A stretch of DNA of 17,238 nucleotides from Bacteroidota bacterium. GTDB lineage: Bacteria; Bacteroidota; Bacteroidia; Chitinophagales; Chitinophagaceae. The stretch is taken from positions 1-17,238 of the forward strand of contig JAEZAM010000063.1 in NCBI GenBank assembly GCA_023430465.1, read 5' to 3'. Positions 1 to 8,075 of the stretch are shown one piece after another. Every line of letters begins with the position of its first letter. Position 1 is the stretch's first letter. The notes beneath the pieces are model-generated. The model searched no databases and was not told the DNA's origin. It saw only the letters and a program-made list of their open reading frames with translations. Made by a program: the position numbers and the translations under genes.

Positions 1-110
1 CCCTTTCTACTATCCCCCGCCATTTTTATAGATTTTTATTCCGTCCAATATCCATCCACAATCAATCAATCCATACCCAACCGGCCTGCCCGTTTCTACC
101 CCGTCACCCT

Positions 111-3100
111 ATGAAAACCTTTCTCCATAACACCATCTTCAAGGTGCAACGCGGTATCTGGCTCTTCCTCGCCTTCTCGCTCTTCATCTTCATCTTTATC
201 TTCCGGCTCATCTCCGTCAGCAATAAAGAGAGCAAACAAACCGAATTCATGGTCGCCCATACCTACGAGGTCATGCGGCAAACCGAAAATATCCGCTCGG
301 CCATGGCTGAGTCCGAAGCTGCCACCCGCGGCTTCCTCATCACCGGCGACGCGCGCTGGGAAAATACCCGTCGTAAAGTGCACCACGAACTCGACTCGCT
401 CATCAAACACATGGGCAGCCGCCTGGTCGATCCATCCCAGCAACAACGCCTCGCCAAACTAAAACTCCTCATCCGACAAAAACAGGCATTCCAGGCCAGC
501 GTCATCACCGAACATTCCACCACCCCCAATTCCGACCAGGCTTTTGCCTACGACAGCGAAGGCCGCAAACTCGCCCTCCAGATCCAACAAAAACTCGTTG
601 AATTCATGGACCGGCAAAACGCACTCCTGCACGATCGCTCCCTGCAAAACAATAAAGCCCGCCAAAAATCACTGCTCACCAGCATCATCGGCGTAGGCCT
701 CGTCTTCTGCTTCGTTCTCATCACTCTTTGGCGCCTGAACAAGGACATCCGCCGCCGCAAACGTGCCGAGGAGGGTATTCGCAAAAGCGAACTCAAATAC
801 CGCAAACTCATCGAAGACGCCGGCGTTACCGTCTTCACCTCTGACCTCGCCGGAAATTTTACCTACGTCAGCGGCCGCGCGCTATCACTCACCGGCTTCT
901 CGCCGGAGGAACTCATCGGCCGCAATTTCACCATCCTTGTTGCGCCGCAACACCTGGAACAGGTTACCGCTGCCTATGTACTCCAGGCAGAACAGCGTAT
1001 CCCTGAAACCACCGAAGAGTTTCCCATCATCACACACGATGGTTTGGAAAAATGGGTGGAGCAAAATGCCATCCTTCTTTTCGACGAAGAAAACAATGTC
1101 AGCGGTTTTCAATGTATCGTAAAAGATATCACCGAGAAGCGCAACCAGAATAAGAAGATCCGGGAAGCTGACCGGAACATTCGCGCCATGCTGCAAAGCA
1201 GCCAGGAAGGATTTTACATGATCGATAAAGATCATCGCCTGGTGATGATCAACGAAGCAGCCCGCACACAACTCCAACTGGTATCCGGTTACCGCCCCAA
1301 CACCGGTGACTCCATAGTGGATTACCTACTCCCTGAACGCAAGGAGATGTTCACCCGCCGTTTCGACCGCGTGCTTTATGGCACCACCGAAGAATCGGAT
1401 GCGCGCATCATGACCAGCTCCGGTGAAATGTGGTTCAACAGCCGCTATTTCCCTGTAAAAGATGAATCCGGTGAACCCATCGCCGTTTGCGTATTCTCAA
1501 AAGACGTAACTGAGCGCATCCTCGCCGACCGCGTACTTCAGCAGATCCGCGCAGAAAAGCAGGACTACCAGTTCCGCCTGCAAAGCATTCTCGATAACAC
1601 ACCCCTGATCGTTTTTGTAAAAGACCTCGAAGGCCGATACCTCATCATCAATCAATCATTTCGCGAAGCGTTCAACCGCACCGATACCGAAGTGTTGGGG
1701 AAAACGGATTTCGATTTCAGCTCCAGCGATGAAGCATTGCGCTACCAGGCCGCTGATGTGAAAGTGATCGAAACCCTTCAATCCGTAGAGCTGGAGGAGA
1801 CCGTGGTGCGCGACGGCGTTGAAGAAAATCTCCTTATCGTTAAGTTCCCGCTCTTCGATAAGAATCAAAAAATATATGGCGTCGGTTGTATTGCCACGGA
1901 CTATACAGATAAAGTCAAATACAGGCGGAATCTTCTCGAAGCAAAAAAGAAAGCAGAGTCTGCCGAACAATTGCAGGAACAATTTCTGGCCAACATGAGC
2001 CACGAAATCCGCACACCAATGAATGGCATCATCGGTATGGCCAATGTGCTGCTTGAGTCCGGTCTCAATGAAGAACAAATGGGCTTCGCAAAGATCATCC
2101 GTCAATCCTCAGATAACCTGCTTTTCCTCCTGAATGATATCCTCGATCTGTCGAAGATCAAATCGGGAAAATTAATGCTGGAGCACACGCCGTTCACACT
2201 TTATGAGGTAGTCGACTCCGCTATCGGTCTTATCCGGCAACCTGCGAAAGAGAAGCAACTGGTGATCCACTGCGATTTCCGCGTACCCGTGCAGACAAGA
2301 GTGGAAGGTGATCCATACCGCCTCAGCCAGATACTGAACAACCTGCTCAGTAATGCCCTGAAATTTACTGAACAGGGCAGCATCACGGTTACCGTGGAGA
2401 AGGCAACCCAGGATGGTACTGATATGTTTCGATTCACCGTTGCAGACACAGGTATCGGAATCCCTGAAAACAAAACGGAAGGTATCTTCAACAGCTTCGA
2501 GCAGGCCAACAAATCCACCACCCGCCAGTTCGGGGGCACTGGTCTTGGCCTGGCCATCACCCGCCAGCTCGTGTTAATGCAACATGGAGCCATCAGCGTC
2601 AACAGTACGCCAGGTAAAGGGACTTCTTTTATCATATCCATTCCATACACAACCATACAGACAACTTCTGAATCCGAAGAAAAAAATGTCCCGAAAGCTG
2701 CGGTAGATTTCTCCGGCAAATCGATCCTGGTGGTAGAGGACAACCTGATCAACCAGCAGGTGATCCATCATATCCTCAAGCGCCGTGGCGTTCGGACCAC
2801 GCTGGCTGGTCATGGCCGGGAGGCCGTCGATATACTTGAACGTGGTGAAAAGTTTGACGCCATCATCATGGACCTTCAGATGCCTGAGATGGATGGCTAC
2901 CAGACCACCACATATATCCGCAGTAAACTCAACGATCAAACCCCGATCATTGCCATGACGGCGAGCGCATTGCGGAATGAAAAAATCAAATGCTTGGAGC
3001 TGGGCATGAATGATTATCTCACCAAGCCATTTGCACCTGCCGACCTCTTCGATACATTGCAGCAGCTGCTGTTTCAACAGCAATCAGCTCATACCGACCG

Positions 3101-3485
3101 CTCAGCAGAGACAGAACACAAGAGTGAACTATATAGTCTTGACTACCTGAAGGAGATGGAAGATGAAGATTACACCCGTGAAGTGCTTGAGCTGTTTCTC
3201 GGCACAACACCCACAATGCTGCAACAAATGGATGCTGCCTTACTGGAGGAGGACTGGACCTCGCTGCAACAAAAGGCGCATAAATTGAAAAGCAGTTTCG
3301 GTATCCTTCAGATGAATGAACTGCTGCGACTTTCGCAGGCACTGGAAGATCTGGCCCGGTCAGGATCCGACCGCGATGGAATGGCAAAAGGACTAAAGCA
3401 ATTAATCGAACAATACAACCTTATAAAACCAATGATCGAAGCCGAATGTCGTAGCGTCGGTCAGATAATCAATCCCAACACATGA
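111..3485 (+). CDS. Hybrid sensor histidine kinase (CHASE3-PAS-PAS-PAS-HisKA-HATPase-REC-HPt)
   Basis: A 1124-residue inner-membrane phosphorelay kinase. Visible in order: transmembrane segment about 15-34; a CHASE3-type extracytoplasmic sensor about 38-180 with the hallmark SEAATRGFLITGD; second transmembrane segment about 190-208; three PAS domains about 225-340, 355-470 and 485-605; HisKA with H631 in NMSHEIRTPMNG; HATPase with the N box NNLLSNALKF, DTGIGIP (from 779) and GGTGLGLAI; a receiver with phospho-acceptor D921 in MDLQMPEMDG; and an HPt domain with H1057 in AHKLKSS. All catalytic residues are present, so a complete His-Asp-His relay can run within one chain. The last phosphate acceptor is probably the receiver protein encoded next, whose ATG overlaps this stop by four bases. 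No Shine-Dalgarno sequence precedes the ATG. The first kilobase is unusually C-rich and G-poor on this strand. The signal sensed cannot be read from sequence. Confidence 0.95.
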   Translation: MKTFLHNTIFKVQRGIWLFLAFSLFIFIFIFRLISVSNKESKQTEFMVAHTYEVMRQTENIRSAMAESEAATRGFLITGDARWENTRRKVHHELDSLIKHMGSRLVDPSQQQRLAKLKLLIRQKQAFQASVITEHSTTPNSDQAFAYDSEGRKLALQIQQKLVEFMDRQNALLHDRSLQNNKARQKSLLTSIIGVGLVFCFVLITLWRLNKDIRRRKRAEEGIRKSELKYRKLIEDAGVTVFTSDLAGNFTYVSGRALSLTGFSPEELIGRNFTILVAPQHLEQVTAAYVLQAEQRIPETTEEFPIITHDGLEKWVEQNAILLFDEENNVSGFQCIVKDITEKRNQNKKIREADRNIRAMLQSSQEGFYMIDKDHRLVMINEAARTQLQLVSGYRPNTGDSIVDYLLPERKEMFTRRFDRVLYGTTEESDARIMTSSGEMWFNSRYFPVKDESGEPIAVCVFSKDVTERILADRVLQQIRAEKQDYQFRLQSILDNTPLIVFVKDLEGRYLIINQSFREAFNRTDTEVLGKTDFDFSSSDEALRYQAADVKVIETLQSVELEETVVRDGVEENLLIVKFPLFDKNQKIYGVGCIATDYTDKVKYRRNLLEAKKKAESAEQLQEQFLANMSHEIRTPMNGIIGMANVLLESGLNEEQMGFAKIIRQSSDNLLFLLNDILDLSKIKSGKLMLEHTPFTLYEVVDSAIGLIRQPAKEKQLVIHCDFRVPVQTRVEGDPYRLSQILNNLLSNALKFTEQGSITVTVEKATQDGTDMFRFTVADTGIGIPENKTEGIFNSFEQANKSTTRQFGGTGLGLAITRQLVLMQHGAISVNSTPGKGTSFIISIPYTTIQTTSESEEKNVPKAAVDFSGKSILVVEDNLINQQVIHHILKRRGVRTTLAGHGREAVDILERGEKFDAIIMDLQMPEMDGYQTTTYIRSKLNDQTPIIAMTASALRNEKIKCLELGMNDYLTKPFAPADLFDTLQQLLFQQQSAHTDRSAETEHKSELYSLDYLKEMEDEDYTREVLELFLGTTPTMLQQMDAALLEEDWTSLQQKAHKLKSSFGILQMNELLRLSQALEDLARSGSDRDGMAKGLKQLIEQYNLIKPMIEAECRSVGQIINPNT

Positions 3486-3853
3486 AGATCCTGGTAGCAG
3501 AAGACGAGCCAATATTATTAAAGACGATCAGCCTTCGCCTCAAAAAAGACGGACACGAGATCCTTGCGGTGGATAACGGGCGGGATGCCATTGAACAGAT
3601 CGAAGGGTTCGGGCCCGACATGATCATTACCGATATCATGATGCCCTACCATAGCGGCCTGGAGATTGTCGGTAAAGTGAAGTCGCTTACTGACCGCACG
3701 ATTCCCGTGATCGTACTCAGTGGCATGGGCCAGGAAAATGTTGTCCTCCAGGCATTTGATCTGGGTGCTGACGACTATATCACCAAGCCATTCAGTCCCA
3801 ATGAGCTTTCGATCCGCGTAAAGAAGCTTGGGCTCGTCAACGGTAAGTCGTAA
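3482..3853 (+). CDS. Stand-alone receiver (response regulator) protein
   Basis: A 123-residue CheY-like protein consisting of one receiver domain only. The acidic pair E7/D8, phospho-acceptor D51 in ITDIMMP, the switch residue S80 and K102-P103 in ITKPF are all present, so it should be phosphorylatable. There is no DNA-binding, GGDEF or other output domain, so it presumably acts by protein contact or as a phosphate sink. Its start overlaps the hybrid kinase stop (ATGA), and the HEAT-repeat gene begins 11 bases after its stop. This points to translational coupling. The HPt domain of the kinase is the obvious phosphate donor. That pairing is inferred from gene order, not shown. Confidence 0.93.
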   Translation: MKILVAEDEPILLKTISLRLKKDGHEILAVDNGRDAIEQIEGFGPDMIITDIMMPYHSGLEIVGKVKSLTDRTIPVIVLSGMGQENVVLQAFDLGADDYITKPFSPNELSIRVKKLGLVNGKS

Positions 3854-3864
3854 TCCGCAAGAGC

Positions 3865-4968
3865 ATGCCTGAAACTAAAATACATATGCTGTTTATCAAC
3901 CCCCATGTATTGTGGGATGTGACGATCGTGTTTTTATTTATCACCGCAGTAGTGATAGTTTACATGAGTCTATATATGTATCGTCGTTCCCGGCGGAAAA
4001 ACAACCATGGAAGCTGGAAGAATAGTTTCGCTGAGTTCATCGGGGAACTTGCCATTATTGAATCGAATGACGAATTAGAACAGTTGCTGGCTCAGCAAAA
4101 ATCAATCATGCTGCTGATAAACAGAAATACCAATGCCCGCAAGCTGATGGGCCGGCAGTTGCTCCGCGCGAGCAAACAACTATCCGGCAATGCCCATATG
4201 AACATCGTTCGCTTCTATAATCTGTGTGATCTTGGGGCAGATAGCCTTCGCAGGTTGAAACGCGGACAATGGTTTGTAAAGGCCGCCGCCATGCAGGAAC
4301 TCTCACAACTTGATCAGCGTAAATATATCACCCAGATCTACCGGTATACCGATCATGCGGACGAACTCGTCAGAAGCGAGGCGCGAATTGCCGTGGTAAA
4401 ACTAACCGGAGTTGCCGGCCTCCGCTTTCTTGACATTATTTCACGACCGCTGAGTGAATGGGAACAACTTGGACTGCTGCATGAACTCTCCAGGACGGCG
4501 CCAACTGAATTTCCCTGTCTGAACAAATGGCTGCTTTCAGGCAACAACAGCGTAGTGGAATTTGCACTGCGACTCGTAAGAATCTATCGCCTTAACGTGC
4601 CTAAAGATGTTCTTGAAAAATGCGTCATCCACCCGCACAAGCCAATCCGCCATGGCGCTATACTCGCGGCTGCGGAGATACCCGATCCTGCTATCACAGA
4701 CCTGTTATTGAACCGCTTCGAAGTGGAGATATCTGTTGATTTACAGTTACTATTATTGCAGGCCTTGCAGATAAACACTACTGGGTTCAGCCTCTCATTT
4801 CTGATGGATGGTCTTCGCCATCCTGATGCCACATTGAAACTTGCCATCGCCCGTATCATCCGTGATAATGAGCCCGAAGCCTGGGCCGATTTGCCGAATA
4901 TGGTGAATGCCTCCGACTATCCCTGGAACCAGATTATTCCACTCCTTGAAAACGAAAACGCAGCATGA
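3865..4968 (+). CDS. Membrane-anchored HEAT-repeat protein
   Basis: A 367-residue protein with one N-terminal membrane segment (about residues 17-38) followed by the basic stretch RRSRRK. By the positive-inside rule the rest should be cytoplasmic. Residues from about 70 onward are a series of paired helices typical of HEAT/ARM-like repeats, for example around DELVRSEARIAVVKL and HKPIRHGAILAAAEI. No catalytic motif was seen. HEAT solenoids usually bind proteins. Lying between a receiver protein and a glycosyltransferase (its stop overlaps the transferase ATG by four bases), it is a good candidate for an adaptor linking the signalling proteins to the polysaccharide synthase. The start at 3865 is chosen as the first ATG after the preceding stop; the ATG at 3886 is a possible alternative and still keeps the membrane segment. 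Confidence 0.85.
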   Translation: MPETKIHMLFINPHVLWDVTIVFLFITAVVIVYMSLYMYRRSRRKNNHGSWKNSFAEFIGELAIIESNDELEQLLAQQKSIMLLINRNTNARKLMGRQLLRASKQLSGNAHMNIVRFYNLCDLGADSLRRLKRGQWFVKAAAMQELSQLDQRKYITQIYRYTDHADELVRSEARIAVVKLTGVAGLRFLDIISRPLSEWEQLGLLHELSRTAPTEFPCLNKWLLSGNNSVVEFALRLVRIYRLNVPKDVLEKCVIHPHKPIRHGAILAAAEIPDPAITDLLLNRFEVEISVDLQLLLLQALQINTTGFSLSFLMDGLRHPDATLKLAIARIIRDNEPEAWADLPNMVNASDYPWNQIIPLLENENAA

Positions 4969-6395
4969 GTATCGGAGAGATTTTATATACCGTCTTTACC
5001 TACGGCATCTTCATTTATTCTGTCGTGCTCCTGGGCTTCTACCTGTTCATTGCCATTTATAGCATTGGGGAAACGCGCCGGTATCTCAGGAAGAGCAGTT
5101 TCACCGACTACTCCCTCATGGCAGTTTCAGAGAATATCCCGTCCATCAGCATTCTCGCACCTGCTTACAATGAAGGTGCTACGATCATTGAAAACGTTCG
5201 TTCATTGTTAAGCGTTCATTACAACAAGGTGGAGCTGATACTGATCAATGATGGCAGCAAGGATGACACGCTTGCTAAACTCATTCATGCATATGAACTG
5301 GAATTAGTGCCTTACCTGGTGCATAATTACATAGCTACAAAACAGGTCCGCGCGATATATAAAAGCAGAAACCCGGTTTATAAAAAACTGATCGTTGTTG
5401 ATAAGGAGAATGGCGGCAAAGCGGATGCACTGAATGTGGGCGTGAACATTGCCAGCAACGATTATATTGTTTGCATTGATGTGGATTGTATCCTGGAGCA
5501 GGACTCCATGCTCAAGCTGGTCAAACCATTCCTGGAAGAAACGGATAAACGGGTAATCGCTACCGGTGGGGTTGTGCGGATCGCCAATAGCTGTGAGATT
5601 CAGGATGGCAAGATCGTGCGGGTGAACCTGCCGAAAGATTTCCTCCCGCGTGTGCAGACACTCGAATACATCAGGGCCTTCCTTCTAGGACGTATGGCCT
5701 GGAGCAGGCTCAATGGACTATTGCTGATCTCCGGGGCGTTTGGTGCCTTCGATCGTGAGATCGTGATAAAAGCAGGTGGTTATGATCATAAGACAGTCGG
5801 AGAGGACATGGAACTCGTGGTGCGTATGCGCCGGTATATGGAAGAAAACAAACTGCCATATAAAGTAGCGTATATCCCCGATCCTCTTTGTTGGACAGAA
5901 GCGCCTGCGAGCCGAAAGATCCTCGGTCGGCAGCGCAATCGTTGGGCCCGTGGAACCATCGAAACATTGAAGATCCATAGGAAGATGTTCTTCAACGCCC
6001 GCTATGGTGTTCTTGGAATGATCAGTTATCCCTATTGGTTTTTCTTTGAGTTAATGGCTCCTTTGATCGAATTCACCGGCTTCGTGGGATTTTTTGTATT
6101 CATGGCATTCGGAATGATGGACTGGCCCTTCTTCCTGGCATTGCTGGCTTTCATTCTCAGTTTCGGGTTCCTGTATTCTGTATTTGCCATACTGATGGAA
6201 GTGCGGACTTATAACCAGTACCGGAAGCCAAAAGAAATTGCCATGTTGATATGGACGGCGATGCTGGAGCCTTTTATTTTCCATCCCTTCGTGGTCTGGT
6301 CAGCAATCCGGGGGCATGTGGACCTGCTCCGAAAAAAATCATCCTGGGGTGAAATGACCCGCCAGGGATTTGCAACAAGGAAAGCCACTACCTGA
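4965..6395 (+). CDS. Processive family-2 glycosyltransferase (PgaC/cellulose-synthase-like)
   Basis: A 476-residue membrane glycosyltransferase likely to polymerise a sugar nucleotide into an exopolysaccharide at the inner membrane. It starts with a membrane segment (about 8-33), then a GT-A catalytic domain carrying NDGS (D96), the DxD pair D172/D174 in IDVDC, the catalytic GED (D281) and the processive-synthase motif QRNRW (323-327). Several membrane helices follow between about 350 and 450. Length and motif order match PgaC/IcaA-type beta-glycan synthases and the E. coli YaiP protein; the sugar cannot be assigned. No PilZ domain is present, so direct cyclic-di-GMP control through PilZ is unlikely. 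It overlaps the HEAT gene by four bases and lies 29 bases before a YaiO-family outer-membrane gene, the same pairing as yaiP/yaiO in E. coli. Confidence 0.93.
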   Translation: MSIGEILYTVFTYGIFIYSVVLLGFYLFIAIYSIGETRRYLRKSSFTDYSLMAVSENIPSISILAPAYNEGATIIENVRSLLSVHYNKVELILINDGSKDDTLAKLIHAYELELVPYLVHNYIATKQVRAIYKSRNPVYKKLIVVDKENGGKADALNVGVNIASNDYIVCIDVDCILEQDSMLKLVKPFLEETDKRVIATGGVVRIANSCEIQDGKIVRVNLPKDFLPRVQTLEYIRAFLLGRMAWSRLNGLLLISGAFGAFDREIVIKAGGYDHKTVGEDMELVVRMRRYMEENKLPYKVAYIPDPLCWTEAPASRKILGRQRNRWARGTIETLKIHRKMFFNARYGVLGMISYPYWFFFELMAPLIEFTGFVGFFVFMAFGMMDWPFFLALLAFILSFGFLYSVFAILMEVRTYNQYRKPKEIAMLIWTAMLEPFIFHPFVVWSAIRGHVDLLRKKSSWGEMTRQGFATRKATT

Positions 6396-6424
6396 TTTAT
6401 TTTGAAATTTTATAACCCAAGAAA

Positions 6425-7666
6425 TTGAAATCCCGAATCACCATAATATTGCTACTGAGCCTGATGCTGACCAGCAAGATGCTGCATGCACAAACTCCGG
6501 ATCCAGATTCGCTTTTTACGCTTTCGAGAAAAGCCGCGTTCGATAACAAAGATTATCGCACATCAATCAGCTATGCGCAGCAAGCATTGTCCCTTGCTCC
6601 GGGCTATACGGATGTCCGGGTGTTTCTTTCCCGTGTTTATTTATGGAACAACCAGGTTGACAGTGCCCGCATTGAATCTGCCCGGGCGCTGGAACTCGAC
6701 AGTACTCATGAAGACGCTGCTATCAATGCAGCCAGGATAGCATATCAACAAAAGGATATCACAACAGCCTATGATATTTCCGCTGCCGGTATAAAACATC
6801 ATCCGCGATCTGTTCCCCTGTTATTACTCATGGCGAACGTGGCAATTGATCTTAATTCGCCTGTACTCGGTATCACTCTGCTCGATAGTGTTGCAAAGCT
6901 GGATCCAACCAACGCAGCCATAAGACCTTTGCTCGCCCGCCTGCGGGATTACAGAACCCCGAATCGGATTGGTGTGAGTTACACATACACCAGTTTCTCC
7001 AAACAGTTTGATGATCCCTGGTCACTGGTGAATGTTGAATATACCCGTCGCACATCGTTCGGTCCGATGACCGGCCGGGTCAATTTTGCCAATCGATTCC
7101 GCCAGGATGGTCTGCAGTTTGAAGTGGAATCTTATCCGCAGTTATCAAAAAAAATGTATGCTTATGTCGGGGCGGCGTTCAGTGCTGACTCTGCCGTATT
7201 TCCCAATTGGCGCGGTGGAGCATCATTGTTCGTTAACCTCGATAAGGCTTGGGAGATTGATGCTGGTGCGCGTTACCTCCAATTCTATGGGCATGATAAC
7301 TGGGTGCTGACGGCTGCGGTGGGGAAGTATATAAAGAATTACTGGCTCAGTTTGCGATCTTATGTTACGGTGAGCCAGGACGAGAAACCGGTGGTAATTG
7401 CACTGAATACCCGGCGATACTTAAAAGGCCCGGATCATTTTATCGGCCTTAACCTTAGCAGCGGTATATCACCGGACAACCGCTCGCAGGTAATTCTGTT
7501 GGGCACGAAGAATAAATTGCGCACTCAACAGGCGGAACTTATGTACCGACTGTCATTTGGCATGAATGCGATTCAACTTGGAGCAGGTTATGCGCGTATA
7601 GAGTATCTGAAGGACACCTACAATGACCAGTTCACCGGGCATGTTTCTTATTTCCGCAGGTTCTGA
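6425..7666 (+). CDS. YaiO-family outer-membrane beta-barrel protein with N-terminal TPR region
   Basis: A 413-residue exported protein. A signal peptide ends at about residue 23 (LHAQ). Residues about 28-170 form TPR-like helical repeats (for example YAQQALSLAPG, SARALELDSTHEDAA). From about 180 to the end come amphipathic beta strands ending in a terminal phenylalanine, as in outer-membrane barrels. This layout (TPR plus barrel) parallels the PgaA exporter, so it may export or anchor the polymer made by the adjacent glycosyltransferase; that role is inferred. The start is TTG at 6425: an in-frame TAA lies at 6413, no ATG lies between, and TTG gives a complete basic-hydrophobic signal peptide. 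The first internal ATG (residue 14) would cut that peptide in half. Confidence 0.85.
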   Translation: MKSRITIILLLSLMLTSKMLHAQTPDPDSLFTLSRKAAFDNKDYRTSISYAQQALSLAPGYTDVRVFLSRVYLWNNQVDSARIESARALELDSTHEDAAINAARIAYQQKDITTAYDISAAGIKHHPRSVPLLLLMANVAIDLNSPVLGITLLDSVAKLDPTNAAIRPLLARLRDYRTPNRIGVSYTYTSFSKQFDDPWSLVNVEYTRRTSFGPMTGRVNFANRFRQDGLQFEVESYPQLSKKMYAYVGAAFSADSAVFPNWRGGASLFVNLDKAWEIDAGARYLQFYGHDNWVLTAAVGKYIKNYWLSLRSYVTVSQDEKPVVIALNTRRYLKGPDHFIGLNLSSGISPDNRSQVILLGTKNKLRTQQAELMYRLSFGMNAIQLGAGYARIEYLKDTYNDQFTGHVSYFRRF

Positions 7667-7681
7667 TAACGCAGGCCCGCG

Positions 7682-7689
7682 TAATTTTG
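7682..7689 (+). promoter_or_regulatory. Promoter -7 box (TAATTTTG) of the Rieske gene
   Basis: TAATTTTG matches the Bacteroidota -7 consensus TAnnTTTG exactly. It ends three bases before the ATG at 7693, which would make the transcript leaderless. No clear -33 TTTG is seen at the usual spacing. Confidence 0.6.
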
Positions 7690-7692
7690 GTT

Positions 7693-8013
7693 ATGGAAAA
7701 ATGGGTGCGGATCGCCGAATATGTTCATGAAATTCCCTTTCAGCCAAACAACATCGCTGAAGTAAAAGTCAATGGTAATACGATTTGCGTGGCGCGGCAT
7801 GCGGACAAATTATTTGCCTTCGCGCACAAATGCCCGCATGCAGGTGGGCACTTTGTAAACGGGTTTATTGACCCCTTGGGAAAACTGGTGTGCCCTCTCC
7901 ATCGATACAGGTTCGACATGGCAAATGGAAGGAATGTCTCGGGTGAAGGGTTTTACCTGAAACGATGGGAAATAGAGGTGAGGGAAGAAGGGGTGTTTGT
8001 GAACCTGGCTTAG
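7693..8013 (+). CDS. Small Rieske [2Fe-2S] ferredoxin-like protein
   Basis: A 106-residue soluble protein. It has the two Rieske cluster motifs, C47-P-H49 (in KCPHAGG) and C67-P-L-H70 (in VCPLHRYRFD), that is CxH and CxxH about 18 residues apart, giving the two Cys and two His ligands of a Rieske [2Fe-2S] centre. It is close in size to NirD-type and dioxygenase ferredoxin subunits. No oxygenase or reductase gene is adjacent, so the electron partner is unknown. The start is placed at ATG 7693. A TTG six bases earlier is in frame but is part of the TAATTTTG promoter box. It lies 26 bases after the YaiO-type gene, but its own promoter box suggests separate transcription. Confidence 0.9.
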   Translation: MEKWVRIAEYVHEIPFQPNNIAEVKVNGNTICVARHADKLFAFAHKCPHAGGHFVNGFIDPLGKLVCPLHRYRFDMANGRNVSGEGFYLKRWEIEVREEGVFVNLA

Positions 8014-8075
8014 TTTCGCGCAAATCACGCAAAGTGAACAAAGGCGCGGAGAAAACTTTGCGACTTTGCGTGAAA
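8014..8075. repeat. CGCAAAG-type inverted repeat, probable bidirectional terminator
   Basis: Arms 8014-8035 and 8055-8075 pair as 11 bp (8014-8024 with 8065-8075, including one G-T) and 8 bp (8028-8035 with 8055-8062) around a small internal loop, with a 19-base apical loop. The element exactly fills the gap between the stop of the Rieske gene and the stop of the convergent hflX. Its right arm shares 18 of 19 bases with the element upstream of hflX. Confidence 0.75.

Noticed and set aside
29..36. TAGATTTT as promoter -7 box for the hybrid kinase gene
   Set aside because: One mismatch at the conserved final G and no -33 TTTG visible; the true promoter may lie left of the window.
6400..6407. 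Promoter box before the YaiO-type gene (near TTATTTTG)
   Set aside because: Does not match TAnnTTTG (one base short), and gene spacing favours read-through from the glycosyltransferase.
7687..7692. TTG start for the Rieske protein
   Set aside because: It lies within the TAATTTTG promoter box; the ATG at 7693 is better.
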